Shown here: positions 9,022 through 18,551 of the stretch, piece after piece
Layout of the letters: each line of letters begins with the position of its first letter
How positions within the stretch are numbered: position 1 is the first letter of the stretch
Assembly (NCBI GenBank): GCA_018970085.1
Contig: JAGWXD010000004.1
Location: 62,001-126,000, forward strand
DNA from: Cyanobacteria bacterium REEB459
GTDB taxonomy: Bacteria > Cyanobacteriota > Cyanobacteriia > Phormidesmidales > Phormidesmidaceae
Length of the DNA stretch: 64,000 nucleotides
Direction of reading: 5' to 3'
Position numbers and translations under genes: made by a program
Notes under the pieces: model-generated
Seen by the model: only the letters and a program-made list of their open reading frames with translations
Database searches by the model: none
Told to the model about the DNA's origin: nothing

Positions 9022-9957
9022 ATGACTGCAACCACTAACCAATCTCCGGCTTTTTCCCTGATCAGTGCCCAGGCATCTCTGCACAACCTAACCACCTTTC
9101 GGGTGGGGGGCGTGGCAGAGTGGCTGGCTTTACCACGCCATCGTCAAGACGTTGAAGCGTCCCTGGCCTGGGCTAAGGCCGAAGCCGTGGAGGTGACGGT
9201 GCTGGGGGCTGGATCTAACCTGCTGATTAGCGATCGCGGTATTCCTGGCCTGGTGATCTGCACCCGTCACTGGCGGCAGAGCCAATTTGACCCGGCCACC
9301 GGTAGGGTGCGGGCAGCGGCGGGAGAGCCCCTTCCCACCCTGGCCTGGAAGGCGGCTAAGCGGGGCTGGCGAGGTCTGGAATGGGCAGTGGGAATTCCCG
9401 GTACCATTGGCGGGGCCGTAGTTATGAACGCTGGTGCCCATGGTGGCTGTGTAGCTGACTCCCTGGTGGCGGCCACCATTCTCAATCCGCAGCAGCAGCA
9501 GGTAGACCTGGCCCTTGCCGATCTGGCCTTTCAGTACCGCAGTTCCTGCCTGCAGGGCTCCAAGCAAGTGGTCCTAGATGCCACCTTTCAACTACAGCCG
9601 GGCCACGACCCCGCTGTGGTTGTAGCCGATACCCTGGCCGGGCTCAACCAGCGCCGGGCCAGCCAACCCTACGATCGCCCCAGTTGTGGCAGTGTCTTTC
9701 GCAATCCCCAACCCTATACGGCTGGCTGGCTCATCGAACAAACTGGTTTGAAGGGGTACCAGCTGGGTCAGGCCCAGGTGGCTGAACGCCACGCTAATTT
9801 CATTGTTAATTTAGGCGGGGCCACCGCCACCGATATCTATCGGTTGATTCAGCATGTTCAAGATCACGTTGAAGCTCAGTGGTCCCTGAGGTTGCAGCCC
9901 GAGGTTAAGTTTATAGGAGAGTTTTCCGACCATAGCAGAGGGTTGGAGGAGAGCTAG
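9022..9957 (+). CDS. murB: UDP-N-acetylenolpyruvoylglucosamine reductase
   Basis: NADPH- and FAD-dependent reduction of UDP-GlcNAc-enolpyruvate to UDP-MurNAc, the step before MurC. FAD-binding signatures TTFRVGG, LGAGSNLLISDRG and GIPGTIGGAVVMNAGAHG are in order; the proton-donor Ser is in SCGSVFRNP and the catalytic Glu in the C-terminal LQPEVKFIGEF. It lacks the extra C-terminal domain of the E. coli type I enzyme, so it is the shorter type II form. A TTG codon precedes the ATG directly (9019), but ATG at 9022 is the natural start. It is downstream of murC; the GH116 gene starts 20 bp after it and may be read on the same transcript. Confidence 0.95.
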   Translation: MTATTNQSPAFSLISAQASLHNLTTFRVGGVAEWLALPRHRQDVEASLAWAKAEAVEVTVLGAGSNLLISDRGIPGLVICTRHWRQSQFDPATGRVRAAAGEPLPTLAWKAAKRGWRGLEWAVGIPGTIGGAVVMNAGAHGGCVADSLVAATILNPQQQQVDLALADLAFQYRSSCLQGSKQVVLDATFQLQPGHDPAVVVADTLAGLNQRRASQPYDRPSCGSVFRNPQPYTAGWLIEQTGLKGYQLGQAQVAERHANFIVNLGGATATDIYRLIQHVQDHVEAQWSLRLQPEVKFIGEFSDHSRGLEES

Positions 9958-9977
9958 CTCTCCGGTAAAATCGGAAC

Positions 9978-12491
9978 ATGACCTTACCTTCAAATCCCTG
10001 CTCCCCAATTCCCCCCCAGGCTTGGCAGCGTCCCCTGGGAGAACCCTGGCCCCAGCACTACGTGGTGCGCTACGCCAGCAATTTAGATGATGGCCCCTGC
10101 CATGGAGCTCCCCTGGGGGGGTTGGGGGCGGGTTGTTTCGGCCGATCGCCCCGGGGAGACTTTAACCTCTGGCACCTGGACGGCGGTGAGCACACCTATC
10201 TAGAAATTCCCGCCTGCCAGTTTAGTTTGTTTGAACGCTCCGCCACCGGCCAGACCCAGGCCTATGCCCTCAGTACCCAAACCCCTAGGGATGGTAGTCT
10301 GTCGGCCTGGCAGTGGTACCCGGCCACCACCGGCGATCGCCCCACCGGCACCTACCATGCCCTCTACCCCCGTAGTTGGTACCACTACCAGCAGGTATTC
10401 CAGGCCCAGGTCACCTGTAGCCAGTTTTCTCCCATCTGGCCCCACAACTACCAGGAGGCCAGCTACCCGGTGGCGGTGTTTGACTGGAGTTTCCACAACC
10501 CCACCGACCAGCCCCTCACCCTCAGCCTAATGGTGAGCTGGCAAAACCTGGTGGGGTGGTTTACCAACACCCAACCCTCCGCCACCGTGCACCAGCGAGA
10601 CGATGGCAGCCCCTACTATGACTACCACCCGGCCCTGGGCCAGAGCCAGGGCAATTACAACCGGCTAGTCACTGGCGATGACTTGATGGGTTGCGTTATG
10701 GATGGGGCCTGGGATCACCAGGCCGGTCCCCGGGAGGGGCAGGGCCAGTGGTGTGTGGCCACCCGCCCCGCCCCCGATCTGGAAATTTCCTACGACCTGC
10801 GCTGGAACCCCGCCGGGGATGGTCGAGATTTGTGGGATAGCTTCGCCCGTCTGGGTCGGTTGATGAATCTGCTGGATACCAGCCCGGCGGGTTCGGGGGA
10901 ACAGGTGGGCTGTGCCCTGGCTCTACGCTTTACCCTAGCACCGGGGGCCAGTCGCCAGCTACCGGTGATACTGAGTTGGGATCTGCCGGTGACGGAGTTT
11001 GCCGCTGGTACCCAGGCCTACCGACGCTACACCGATTTCTTCGATCGCAACGGCACCAATGCCCAGGCCATCGCCGCCACCGCCCTGGCCCAGTATCCCC
11101 AGTGGCAGCGGGCGATCGCCGACTGGCAGCAGCCCATTCTAGACCGGCCCGACCTACCGGACTGGTTGAAGATGGCGCTGTTCAACGAGCTCTACGACCT
11201 GGCCAGCGGCGGCACCCTCTGGAGCACCGCCAGCCCGGCGGACCCGGTGGGCCAATTTGCCGTGTTGGAATGTCTGGATTACCGCTGGTACGAGAGTCTA
11301 GACGTGCGCCTCTACGGCGGCTTTGCCACCCTGCTGCTGTGGCCCGACCTGGAGAAGGCGGTGATGCGGGCCTTTGCCCGGGCCATTCCCAGCCAGGATG
11401 CTCGGCCCCGGATTATCGGTTATCACCTCCTCCAGGGTCAGGAAAACCCCGTCGCCCCCCGCAAACTCAAGGGCGCCACCCCCCACGACCTGGGGGCCCC
11501 CAACGAACACCCCTGGCAGCAGACCAACTACACCAGCTATCAAGACTGCAACCAGTGGAAGGACCTGGGTAGTGACTTTGTCATCCAGGTGTACCGGGCC
11601 TTCAAATTTACCGGCGAGCAGGACCTGGGCTTTCTGCAGGACTGCTGGCCGGCTGTGGTGGACACCCTGCAGTACCTGAAGCATTTTGATCGGGATGGGG
11701 ATGGCATTCCAGAAAATGCTGGAGCTCCGGATCAAACCTTTGATGACTGGCAACTGGTGGGCATCAGTGCCTACTGTGGTGGCCTCTGGCTCACTGCCCT
11801 GGAGGCCGCCCTGGCCATGGCCGAGGTGCTCACCCAGGCGGGGGTGGCCCCCGGCAACACGCCAATTTTGGTGACCCAGTACCAGCGCTGGTTGGACAAT
11901 GGTCGACGGGCCTACCACCCAAAACTCTGGAATGGTCGCCACTACCGTTTGGATAGTGGCAGTAACTCCCAGATTGTCATGGCGGACCAGCTCTGCGGTC
12001 AGTTCTTCGCCCGCCTGCTGGACCTACCGGACCTGGTGGAGACCGATTGCATTCTCTCCAGTCTGGAGGCTATCTACGACGCCTGTTTTATCCGCTTTAA
12101 CCAGATTGTCCAGGGTGAGGCCGCTCCCCAGGCCCAAAAGTTTGCTGGCTCTGCCCTGGGTAACTTTAGCGCCCCCGCCCTGGGCCAGGAGATCGGGGTG
12201 GCCAATGGTGTCCTTCCCGATGGGAAAGCCGAAGATCCCGATAGTACCCATCCCCTGGAGGTGTGGACCGGCATTAACTTTGGCCTGGCGGCCTTTTTTG
12301 CCCAGATGGGCCAGGTCGATCAGGCCCTGGCCATTACCCAAGCGGTGGTACACCAAACCTACAGCTACGGCCTGCAATTTCGCACCCCTGAGGCGATCAC
12401 CGCCCAGGGCACCTTTCGGGCTTGCCACTACCTGCGACCGATGGCAATCTGGGGGTTACTCCAGTGCCTTGACCACCATCCTGGCAGCTAG
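9978..12491 (+). CDS. GH116-family beta-glucosidase (non-lysosomal glucosylceramidase-like)
   Basis: An 837-residue enzyme of glycoside hydrolase family 116, related to animal GBA2 and archaeal/thermophile beta-glucosidases. An N-terminal beta-sandwich begins with GAPLGGLGAGCFGRSPRGDF and leads into an alpha/alpha-barrel catalytic domain. By analogy to characterised members, Glu431 in VLECLDYRW is the predicted nucleophile and Asp585 in APDQTFDDW the acid/base, both inside strongly conserved blocks (DGDGIPENAG, SAYCGGLWL, EVWTGINFGLAA). No signal peptide is visible, so it may act in the cytoplasm. The substrate is unknown; glucosyl lipids or glucosides are possible. It follows murB by 20 bp, although no role in wall synthesis is implied. 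Codon use looks more GC-rich than that of neighbouring genes. Confidence 0.9.
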   Translation: MTLPSNPCSPIPPQAWQRPLGEPWPQHYVVRYASNLDDGPCHGAPLGGLGAGCFGRSPRGDFNLWHLDGGEHTYLEIPACQFSLFERSATGQTQAYALSTQTPRDGSLSAWQWYPATTGDRPTGTYHALYPRSWYHYQQVFQAQVTCSQFSPIWPHNYQEASYPVAVFDWSFHNPTDQPLTLSLMVSWQNLVGWFTNTQPSATVHQRDDGSPYYDYHPALGQSQGNYNRLVTGDDLMGCVMDGAWDHQAGPREGQGQWCVATRPAPDLEISYDLRWNPAGDGRDLWDSFARLGRLMNLLDTSPAGSGEQVGCALALRFTLAPGASRQLPVILSWDLPVTEFAAGTQAYRRYTDFFDRNGTNAQAIAATALAQYPQWQRAIADWQQPILDRPDLPDWLKMALFNELYDLASGGTLWSTASPADPVGQFAVLECLDYRWYESLDVRLYGGFATLLLWPDLEKAVMRAFARAIPSQDARPRIIGYHLLQGQENPVAPRKLKGATPHDLGAPNEHPWQQTNYTSYQDCNQWKDLGSDFVIQVYRAFKFTGEQDLGFLQDCWPAVVDTLQYLKHFDRDGDGIPENAGAPDQTFDDWQLVGISAYCGGLWLTALEAALAMAEVLTQAGVAPGNTPILVTQYQRWLDNGRRAYHPKLWNGRHYRLDSGSNSQIVMADQLCGQFFARLLDLPDLVETDCILSSLEAIYDACFIRFNQIVQGEAAPQAQKFAGSALGNFSAPALGQEIGVANGVLPDGKAEDPDSTHPLEVWTGINFGLAAFFAQMGQVDQALAITQAVVHQTYSYGLQFRTPEAITAQGTFRACHYLRPMAIWGLLQCLDHHPGS

Positions 12492-12509
12492 GCAGTTCGT
12501 CGCCTTGAT

Positions 12510-13697
12510 CTATTCTGCCGCCGGATTCACCGGCGAACGGGGAGAGGTTTTATCTGGCAGTAACACCACTTCCCGGGCTTCCTCCTGGGTATGGCGAACA
12601 GCTGCTAGAGCCTGTTTAATCACCACCGCCGCCGGCACCGCCACAACCACCCCTAATAGGCCGCCAATGCGGGCTCCTGAGAGAATAGCAATAAACACCC
12701 AGAAAGGATTTAACCCGGTTACGCTGCCCAGGACCCGGGGAGCCAAACCATTTTCGACCACCTGCTGCACAATTACCGAGCTGATCAGCATGGGAATAGC
12801 GATTTTAATGTCTCGCAGAGCCACCAGCAGGGTGGTCAGCACCACTCCCACGGTGCCACCAAAGGGCACCAGGGCCAAGAGCCCAACGGTGAGGCCGAAA
12901 AGAGAACCAAAGGGCACATTTAAAAGGCTATACACCACCGTCAGGGCAGCCCCCAGACAACTGGCCAAAATTAGCTGACCTAAAAAGTAGTTGCGAAAAC
13001 TTTGCTGCAGGGTGCGAGAAAATGGTTTTTGCATTGGTCGAGGCAGCCAGCCCACTACACTTACCCAAACCTCTTCGCCGTGCTGCAATAGGTAAAAGGT
13101 AAGCACCAGGGTGAGCACTACATCGACTAATTTATTGGCGGTAAAAACCGCTACGTTAATGGTTAGGTTCAGGGCTTCGCCAGCAATGGATTGAATTTCT
13201 CGCTTCAGGCGATCGCTGGTTTGAGCAATCAGGCCATCTAAATTAACAGGCCAGCCCCACTCCGTCAGCTTGCTATCTAACATCATCAATTGGGTTTTGC
13301 CAGAGTCGAACCACTCCGGCAGCCTGCCCACCAACTGCTGACCTTGATCAATCACAAAGGGCAGCACGGTAATCGCCAGGGCCGTCACGGCTACCAGGGC
13401 TAGCACCAACACCACGATCGCGGCCTGCCCTCGCTTCAGGCCTGTTTTCTTCAGGCTGGCCATCGGGTAACTGAGCAGAAAGGCCAACAGAGCTGCGATT
13501 ATCACCGTTACCAGAATCGAGCGAAAGTAGCCAAAAATTATCGAAATAGCCCATACATTCAGCACCAGCAGGGGAGTAGCCAGCATCACCACCCCAGATT
13601 GGGCGATCGGGTTAAGGGTGTCCCACCATCGGCTTAACCAGCTTTTGGTCGGGGGTACACTCAGGGTGGTTGGGGTGGAGTCACTAAACTGAACCAT
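12510..13697 (-). CDS. AI-2E family membrane permease (PerM/YdiK-like)
   Basis: A 395-residue integral membrane protein of the AI-2E transporter family (UPF0118). Hydrophobic segments are seen near residues 35-57, 58-80, 95-120, then a soluble loop (about 120-200), then several more near 205-230, 255-290, 295-335 and 345-375, giving about eight spans. The family core is recognisable in VVEGLAPRVLG-like VENGLAPRVLGSVTGLNPFWV, IGGLLGVVVAVPAAVVIK and LALVPFGGTVG. Members are variously proposed to export signalling or small organic molecules or to act as Na+/H+ antiporters, so the substrate is not predicted here. It converges with the GH116 gene, 18 bp apart. Confidence 0.85.
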   Translation of the reverse strand: MVQFSDSTPTTLSVPPTKSWLSRWWDTLNPIAQSGVVMLATPLLVLNVWAISIIFGYFRSILVTVIIAALLAFLLSYPMASLKKTGLKRGQAAIVVLVLALVAVTALAITVLPFVIDQGQQLVGRLPEWFDSGKTQLMMLDSKLTEWGWPVNLDGLIAQTSDRLKREIQSIAGEALNLTINVAVFTANKLVDVVLTLVLTFYLLQHGEEVWVSVVGWLPRPMQKPFSRTLQQSFRNYFLGQLILASCLGAALTVVYSLLNVPFGSLFGLTVGLLALVPFGGTVGVVLTTLLVALRDIKIAIPMLISSVIVQQVVENGLAPRVLGSVTGLNPFWVFIAILSGARIGGLLGVVVAVPAAVVIKQALAAVRHTQEEAREVVLLPDKTSPRSPVNPAAE

Positions 13698-14054
13698 AGT
13701 CGCAACCCGGGGGCCAAAGACAGATAGTATAGCCCTATCCTACCAGAGAGACTTTCACTCCCCCGGTGGGGCATGGGTCCAATCCGGCTGATGGGCTCTT
13801 AAGTCTTTCTGGCGAAAGTTCCTGGAGGCCAGCTGCAATGTTAAGGTTAAGGAACAACTAAGGAAACAGGCGAACAGCCCGATTGGCCCAGCCCCCTTAG
13901 GTCTTGCTACAGTTTTTGCTACTGTCAGCATCGTTAGTCAGGGTGAATCCGCTGGCTAATGGTGTAGTTTATTGCTATCGAAAAAAATAGTCAGATACAA
14001 CCCCCAGGGGATTGTGTCCCCTGTCTTAGTTCTTCGCCTGGATGCCTGAACGCC
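13698..14054. other. Intergenic region between the divergent permease and rel genes
   Basis: No gene is seen in these 357 bases. They must hold the promoters of both divergent genes; I could not pick clear hexamers. Near the rel side, CAGGGGA (14005-14011) and TCCCCTG (14017-14023) form a 7-bp hairpin with a 5-base loop in the probable 5' leader, without a following T run. An imperfect repeat of TTGCTAC-A/T-GT lies near 13905-13925. Confidence 0.4.
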
Positions 14055-16322
14055 ATGACTGCAACGACGGTACCTGCTCCCCTACCCACCGATTGTAGCC
14101 TGCCCGATTGGCTCAAGACCTGCCTGCTGACCCACCAGGGTAAGGCCGAGGCCGAGGGGGAAGCGGGGCAACTGGATCGATCAAACAACCACCTGGTCTG
14201 CCGGGCCTTTGACTTTGCCTATGCCCTTCACCAGGGGCAGTATCGAGCCTCAGGGGAACCCTACATTTGTCACCCGATCGCCGTGGCCGGCTTGCTCAGA
14301 GACCTGGGGGGCGACAGCGCCATGATTGCCTCAGGCTTTCTCCACGACATTGTAGAAGATACAGAAACCAGCTTTGAAGATATCCAGCAGCACTTTGGCG
14401 AAGAGGTGCGGCAACTGGTAGAAGGGGTGACCAAACTCTCTAAGTTTAACTTCGAAAGCAAGACCGAGCGCCAGGCCGAAAACGTTCGCCGCATGTTTCT
14501 GGCCATGGCCAAAGATATTCGGGTAATTGTGGTGAAATTGGCCGATCGCCTCCATAACATGCGCACCCTGGAGCACCTCAGCACCGAAAAACAGCAGCGG
14601 ATTGCCCGGGAAACCATGGAGATCTTTGCACCCCTGGCAAATCGCCTGGGGATTGGCCGGCTTAAGTGGGAACTGGAGGACCTCTCCTTTAAGTACCTGG
14701 ACCCAGACGCCTACCGACGCATGCAGGAGTACGTCACCGATAAGCGCGCCGACCGGGAAGCCCGCCTGGTATTGGTAGGAGAAACCCTGCGCCAGCGCAT
14801 GCACGAGGCAGGTATTCAAGTGGTTGAGGTGAGTAGCCGCCCCAAGCATCTCTACAGTATCTACCACAAGATGGAGCAGCAACAGAAAGATTTCCACGAA
14901 ATCTATGATGTGGCAGCGGTACGCCTGATTGTTGGCACCAATGAGGAATGCTATCGGGCCCTGGCCATTGTGCACGACGCCTTTCGTCCCATTCCAGGTC
15001 GGTTTAAAGATTATATTGGTCTACCCAAGCCTAACCGCTACCAGTCTCTGCATACGGTAGTAATTGGTCATCGGGGTAAGCCCATTGAGGTTCAGATTCG
15101 CACCCTGGAAATGCACCATGTGGCAGAATACGGGATTGCCGCCCACTGGAAATATAAGGAAACTGGAGTTTCCCACAATACCCCCATGACCGCAGACGAT
15201 GAAAAATTCACCTGGCTGCGGCAACTATTAGACTGGCAAAGTGACCTTAAGGATGCCCAGGAATTTCTAGAAAACGTCAAGGGCAATCTATTTGACGAAG
15301 ATGTTTATGTGTTTACCCCCGACGGGGATGTGATTCCCCTCAGTCGGGGGGCCACCCCGGTGGATTTTGCCTACCGCATCCACTCGGAAGTCGGTAACCA
15401 TTGCTCTGGAGCCAGGGTAAATGGCCGTATGGTTACCCTGGATACCCCCCTGGAAAATGGCGACATCATTGAGATTCTCACCCAAAAGAACAGCCACCCC
15501 AGCCTAGACTGGTTAAACTTTGTGGTCACTGCCGGGGCCCGTAATCGAATTCGCCATTGGTATAAGCGATCTAACCGGGATGAAAACCTCGTCCGGGGTC
15601 GGGATATGTTAGAAAAAGAGCTGGGCCGCAATGGTTTTGATGCCCTGCTCAAGTCTACCCAGGCCCAACTGGCGGCGGAGCGGTGCAACTACGGAACGGT
15701 GGAGGATTTACTGGCGGGATTGGGCTACGGCGAAGTCACCCTGAATCTGGTGGTCAATCGCCTGCAAGAGGCGGTCAAGGCCCAACAGCCCCTGGAGTCC
15801 CTATCGTTAGAAAATGCTGATAAATTTTTGGCCGGGGCGGTTACCAACCGGCAACGACCGATTACCTCTAAAGACCCCATTTTAGGCATTGAAGGGCTGG
15901 TCTACCACATTGCTGGGTGCTGTACTCCCCTACCGGGAGAACCCATTTTAGGTAGTGTGTCCCTGGGGAGTCGGGGCATTGCCATCCATCGCCAGGGCTG
16001 TGCTAGTCTGGAGTCCATACCGGGCGATCGCCTGATTCCTGTCAGCTGGAACAGCAACGAACCCGCTAACCTGCGTCAGACCTACCCGGTGGAGGTAAAA
16101 ATCGAGGTCATTGATCGCGTCGGCGTACTTAAGGATATTCTTTCCCATCTGTCGGATTTGCAGATTAACGTCCACAAGGCCCAGGTAAAGACCTTCCCTG
16201 GGCAAACCGCTGAAATCGATCTGGGCTTAGATGTGCGCGATCATCACCATTTAGACCAAACCTTTAGCCAGCTACGGAAGATGACCGATGTTTTAAACTT
16301 GCGTCGTCTGGGCCAGAGTTGA
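14055..16322 (+). CDS. Bifunctional (p)ppGpp synthetase/hydrolase (Rel/SpoT)
   Basis: Makes and degrades the alarmone (p)ppGpp, linking starvation and darkness to growth control. Domains run in order: HD hydrolase (about 50-200) with the metal-binding HDIVED at 97-102 intact; synthetase (about 250-360) with RPKHLYSIYHKM and RFKDYIGLPKPNRYQSLHT; TGS (about 410-475, from DVYVFTPDGDVIPL); a helical region with the zinc-finger/CC segment HIAGCCTPLPG; and a C-terminal ACT domain (VEVKIEVIDRVGVLKDIL). With both catalytic sites conserved it should do both reactions, as expected where a single long Rel is present. 755 residues is the normal size. It appears monocistronic; a small hairpin lies in its leader at 14005-14023. 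Confidence 0.94.
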   Translation: MTATTVPAPLPTDCSLPDWLKTCLLTHQGKAEAEGEAGQLDRSNNHLVCRAFDFAYALHQGQYRASGEPYICHPIAVAGLLRDLGGDSAMIASGFLHDIVEDTETSFEDIQQHFGEEVRQLVEGVTKLSKFNFESKTERQAENVRRMFLAMAKDIRVIVVKLADRLHNMRTLEHLSTEKQQRIARETMEIFAPLANRLGIGRLKWELEDLSFKYLDPDAYRRMQEYVTDKRADREARLVLVGETLRQRMHEAGIQVVEVSSRPKHLYSIYHKMEQQQKDFHEIYDVAAVRLIVGTNEECYRALAIVHDAFRPIPGRFKDYIGLPKPNRYQSLHTVVIGHRGKPIEVQIRTLEMHHVAEYGIAAHWKYKETGVSHNTPMTADDEKFTWLRQLLDWQSDLKDAQEFLENVKGNLFDEDVYVFTPDGDVIPLSRGATPVDFAYRIHSEVGNHCSGARVNGRMVTLDTPLENGDIIEILTQKNSHPSLDWLNFVVTAGARNRIRHWYKRSNRDENLVRGRDMLEKELGRNGFDALLKSTQAQLAAERCNYGTVEDLLAGLGYGEVTLNLVVNRLQEAVKAQQPLESLSLENADKFLAGAVTNRQRPITSKDPILGIEGLVYHIAGCCTPLPGEPILGSVSLGSRGIAIHRQGCASLESIPGDRLIPVSWNSNEPANLRQTYPVEVKIEVIDRVGVLKDILSHLSDLQINVHKAQVKTFPGQTAEIDLGLDVRDHHHLDQTFSQLRKMTDVLNLRRLGQS

Positions 16323-16415
16323 GGGGGCACCGGGTTGAGCCTAATCAATTACCGGTGCAGAGACAGGGGTAGGGCAGTAGAATGGGTGGGTAATTTTTCC
16401 CCTTGCCCTTAAATT

Positions 16416-16817
16416 ATGAGACTGCTCCACACCATGCTTCGGGTCGGCGATCTAGAGCGTTCCCTGGAATTTTACTGTGGTGTTCTGGGTATGCAACTAC
16501 TACGGCGTAAGGATTATCCTGGTGGCGAGTTTACCCTGGCCTTTGTTGGCTACGGTGAGGAAAGCGACCATACGGTGCTGGAATTGACCCATAACTGGGG
16601 GGTAGATCACTATGAGTTGGGCAATGGCTACGGCCACATTGCCCTAGGGGTGGAGGATATCTACGCCACCTGTGAACAAATTAAAGCCCTGGGGGCTCCA
16701 ATTGTGCGGGCACCAGGACCGATGAAGCACGGCTCGACGGTGATTGCCTTTGTCGAGGATCCAGACGGATACAAGGTGGAGTTAATTCAACTGGGAACTT
16801 CGGCTGGTCATCGATGA
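16416..16817 (+). CDS. gloA: Lactoylglutathione lyase (glyoxalase I)
   Basis: Isomerises the methylglyoxal-glutathione hemithioacetal to S-lactoylglutathione, a cytosolic detoxification step. The four metal ligands are visible: His5 (LLHTMLRV), Glu in VLELTHNW, His in GYGHIALGV, and Glu in GYKVELIQL. The length (133 residues) is that of the bacterial nickel-type enzyme. A glyoxalase II, the next enzyme of the route, is encoded in part at the right edge of the window, about 47 kb away. It stands between rel and rpmG with no clear operon link. Confidence 0.95.
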   Translation: MRLLHTMLRVGDLERSLEFYCGVLGMQLLRRKDYPGGEFTLAFVGYGEESDHTVLELTHNWGVDHYELGNGYGHIALGVEDIYATCEQIKALGAPIVRAPGPMKHGSTVIAFVEDPDGYKVELIQLGTSAGHR

Positions 16818-16898
16818 GATTCTGGATATTTCGGAAAAACCATGAAATAATAAAAGACTGTGTTTTAAACTCGCTTGTTGTAATCCAGGTAATTTGTC

Positions 16899-17087
16899 AT
16901 GGCTAAAGGCGTCCGCCTCGTCATTACCCTTGAGTGTACTGAGTGCCGCACTAATCCGGCCAAACGTTCGAATGGGGTATCGCGCTACACCACTCAAAAA
17001 AATCGACGTAATACCACCAATCGAATTGAACTGAAGAAGTTCTGTACCCACTGCAACAAGCATACCGTTCATAAAGAGATTAAGTAG
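16899..17087 (+). CDS. rpmG: 50S ribosomal protein L33
   Basis: A 62-residue bL33 protein of the large ribosomal subunit. It carries both CxxC pairs (CTEC near the N-terminus and CTHC near the C-terminus), so it is the zinc-binding C+ form. The sequence is typical in the stretch [20 protein letters not shown]. rpsR starts 10 bp after its stop, the usual cyanobacterial rpmG-rpsR pair, and the two are almost certainly cotranscribed. Confidence 0.97.
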   Translation: MAKGVRLVITLECTECRTNPAKRSNGVSRYTTQKNRRNTTNRIELKKFCTHCNKHTVHKEIK

Positions 17088-17096
17088 TTAGTAGCC

Positions 17097-17312
17097 ATGG
17101 CCTATTTTCGTCGTCGCGTATCTCCCATTAAGCCGGAAGAGAAGATCGACTATAAGGATGTCGATTTGCTTAAGAAGTTTGTCACTGAGCGAGGTAAGAT
17201 TTTGCCCCGCCGGATTACGGGTTTAACCGCCCAGCAGCAGCGAGACCTGACTACAGCGATTAAGCGAGCCCGGATTCTGGCCTTATTGGCCTATGTGAAT
17301 GATGAAGGCTAG
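17097..17312 (+). CDS. rpsR: 30S ribosomal protein S18
   Basis: A 71-residue bS18 protein of the small subunit platform. The start [20 protein letters not shown] and the signature [30 protein letters not shown] are those of the family. It follows rpmG by 10 bp and ends 49 bp before the convergent lptC gene. The 49-bp gap has no clear hairpin terminator. Confidence 0.97.
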   Translation: MAYFRRRVSPIKPEEKIDYKDVDLLKKFVTERGKILPRRITGLTAQQQRDLTTAIKRARILALLAYVNDEG

Positions 17313-17361
17313 GGTGGAGTGAGTTATTCCAGGGGGTGGTGAAGAGGACTGCTGACCCTGC

Positions 17362-18513
17362 CTAGGGGGGCTGAATTTCGGTTACCACCGGCCCACCATC
17401 TACGGTAAAGGTTTTATCCTGTAAACGGCCCAGCCCCCGGTTGCCGGTCAAGTTCAGCCTAGGATTAACCTGCTGATAGTGGACCTGTCCCTCGGCAAGC
17501 AAGTCTTGGGTTTTCACCGTCCAGGTGAGGCGATCGCTACTCAGGCGAGACTGGTTACGCTCCCCCACGGCCACCACCTGTTGACTTAAGACCACCGCCT
17601 GAGCCTTCAGGTCCATGGTGCCTCGCTGGGCCGTAATCCTCACCTTTTCTCGGGGATGAATAACGGTAAGGGCCTGGTTGACCTGCACCTGCTGATCGGC
17701 GACACGCCATTCCAGAGCCGTACTGATTAACTGCAACGGTAGTTCGAGCAGGTCCATGGTGACGGCCTCCTGCAGGTTTACCACCTGCTTAGCCAGATCC
17801 ATCCCCCCCCGCCGACCTGTAACCACATTGGTGAGGGTTTGATTCTTAAATTGTTCGACTCGAATTGGTTGGTCGGTGTCGATATGTTCTTGGTCCCAGC
17901 GCCAGACCAGTTTCTCGGCTTTCAACTTGAGCCAGGGTTGGGTTTTGGGGTCTTTAACCACGGTATTAGCAACCACTTGCCCCTTTAATTCCATCCGATT
18001 CTGGCGGTTGTAGACCTTGGCTTCCTCGGCGCTAGCCCGCATTTGGGGGTGGGTGCCGGTAATCTGCCGCCGCACAATCAACACATCTTCCTTGGGGTGC
18101 CACTCCAGTTCCTGGCCCCGCAACACCGACCCATTTTTAATGCCGGTGGCGACGATATGACCGCGCAGAAAAATCACACTACCGTTGTTTTGAATTTCTC
18201 CCTGATCGGCGGTGACCCGGTAGATGACGTTGCCATCTTGAAACAATTCACTATCAGGCCCGGTCACCAGGGCTACCTGTTGGTTCGATCGATAAACTAC
18301 CTCCCGAGCCTTTACCCGCCATAGCAGCACTCCATTTTTATCAGGCTGTTCCAGGGTAACGTTGTGCAGGTTAAGTCCGGGTTCGTTATCCACTCCTATT
18401 TCTGTCAAGGTCTCAGAACGAGGCCCAAAACCAGGCCCCAACCATTGATACAGCCCTGCCGTCGCCGCCAGGGCGATCGCGCCTAGGGCCATCAGCCGCC
18501 AGCTTTTTACCAT
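17362..18513 (-). CDS. lptC: LPS export ABC transporter periplasmic protein LptC
   Basis: Cyanobacterial-type LptC of 383 residues, twice the size of the E. coli protein. It is anchored by a single N-terminal segment (about residues 6-26) and continues as a periplasmic beta-jellyroll repeat region in which segments such as VIYRVTADQGEIQNNGSVIF and LKAEKLVWRWD recur with the OstA/LptA pattern; it therefore appears to combine LptC and LptA-like folds. The role is to carry lipopolysaccharide from the inner-membrane LptBFG complex across the periplasm. An AGGAGGT Shine-Dalgarno lies 8 bases before the ATG. It is the last gene of a metG-labA-lptC cluster on this strand. Confidence 0.83.
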   Translation of the reverse strand: MVKSWRLMALGAIALAATAGLYQWLGPGFGPRSETLTEIGVDNEPGLNLHNVTLEQPDKNGVLLWRVKAREVVYRSNQQVALVTGPDSELFQDGNVIYRVTADQGEIQNNGSVIFLRGHIVATGIKNGSVLRGQELEWHPKEDVLIVRRQITGTHPQMRASAEEAKVYNRQNRMELKGQVVANTVVKDPKTQPWLKLKAEKLVWRWDQEHIDTDQPIRVEQFKNQTLTNVVTGRRGGMDLAKQVVNLQEAVTMDLLELPLQLISTALEWRVADQQVQVNQALTVIHPREKVRITAQRGTMDLKAQAVVLSQQVVAVGERNQSRLSSDRLTWTVKTQDLLAEGQVHYQQVNPRLNLTGNRGLGRLQDKTFTVDGGPVVTEIQPP

Positions 18514-18551
18514 GGGTACCTACCTCCTGATGCTAGAGCCAACCTGGTGCC

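Noticed and set aside
11899-12978. Long plus-strand frame across the end of the GH116 gene
   Set aside because: It is a frame-shifted shadow of GH116 and runs into the antisense of the permease gene.
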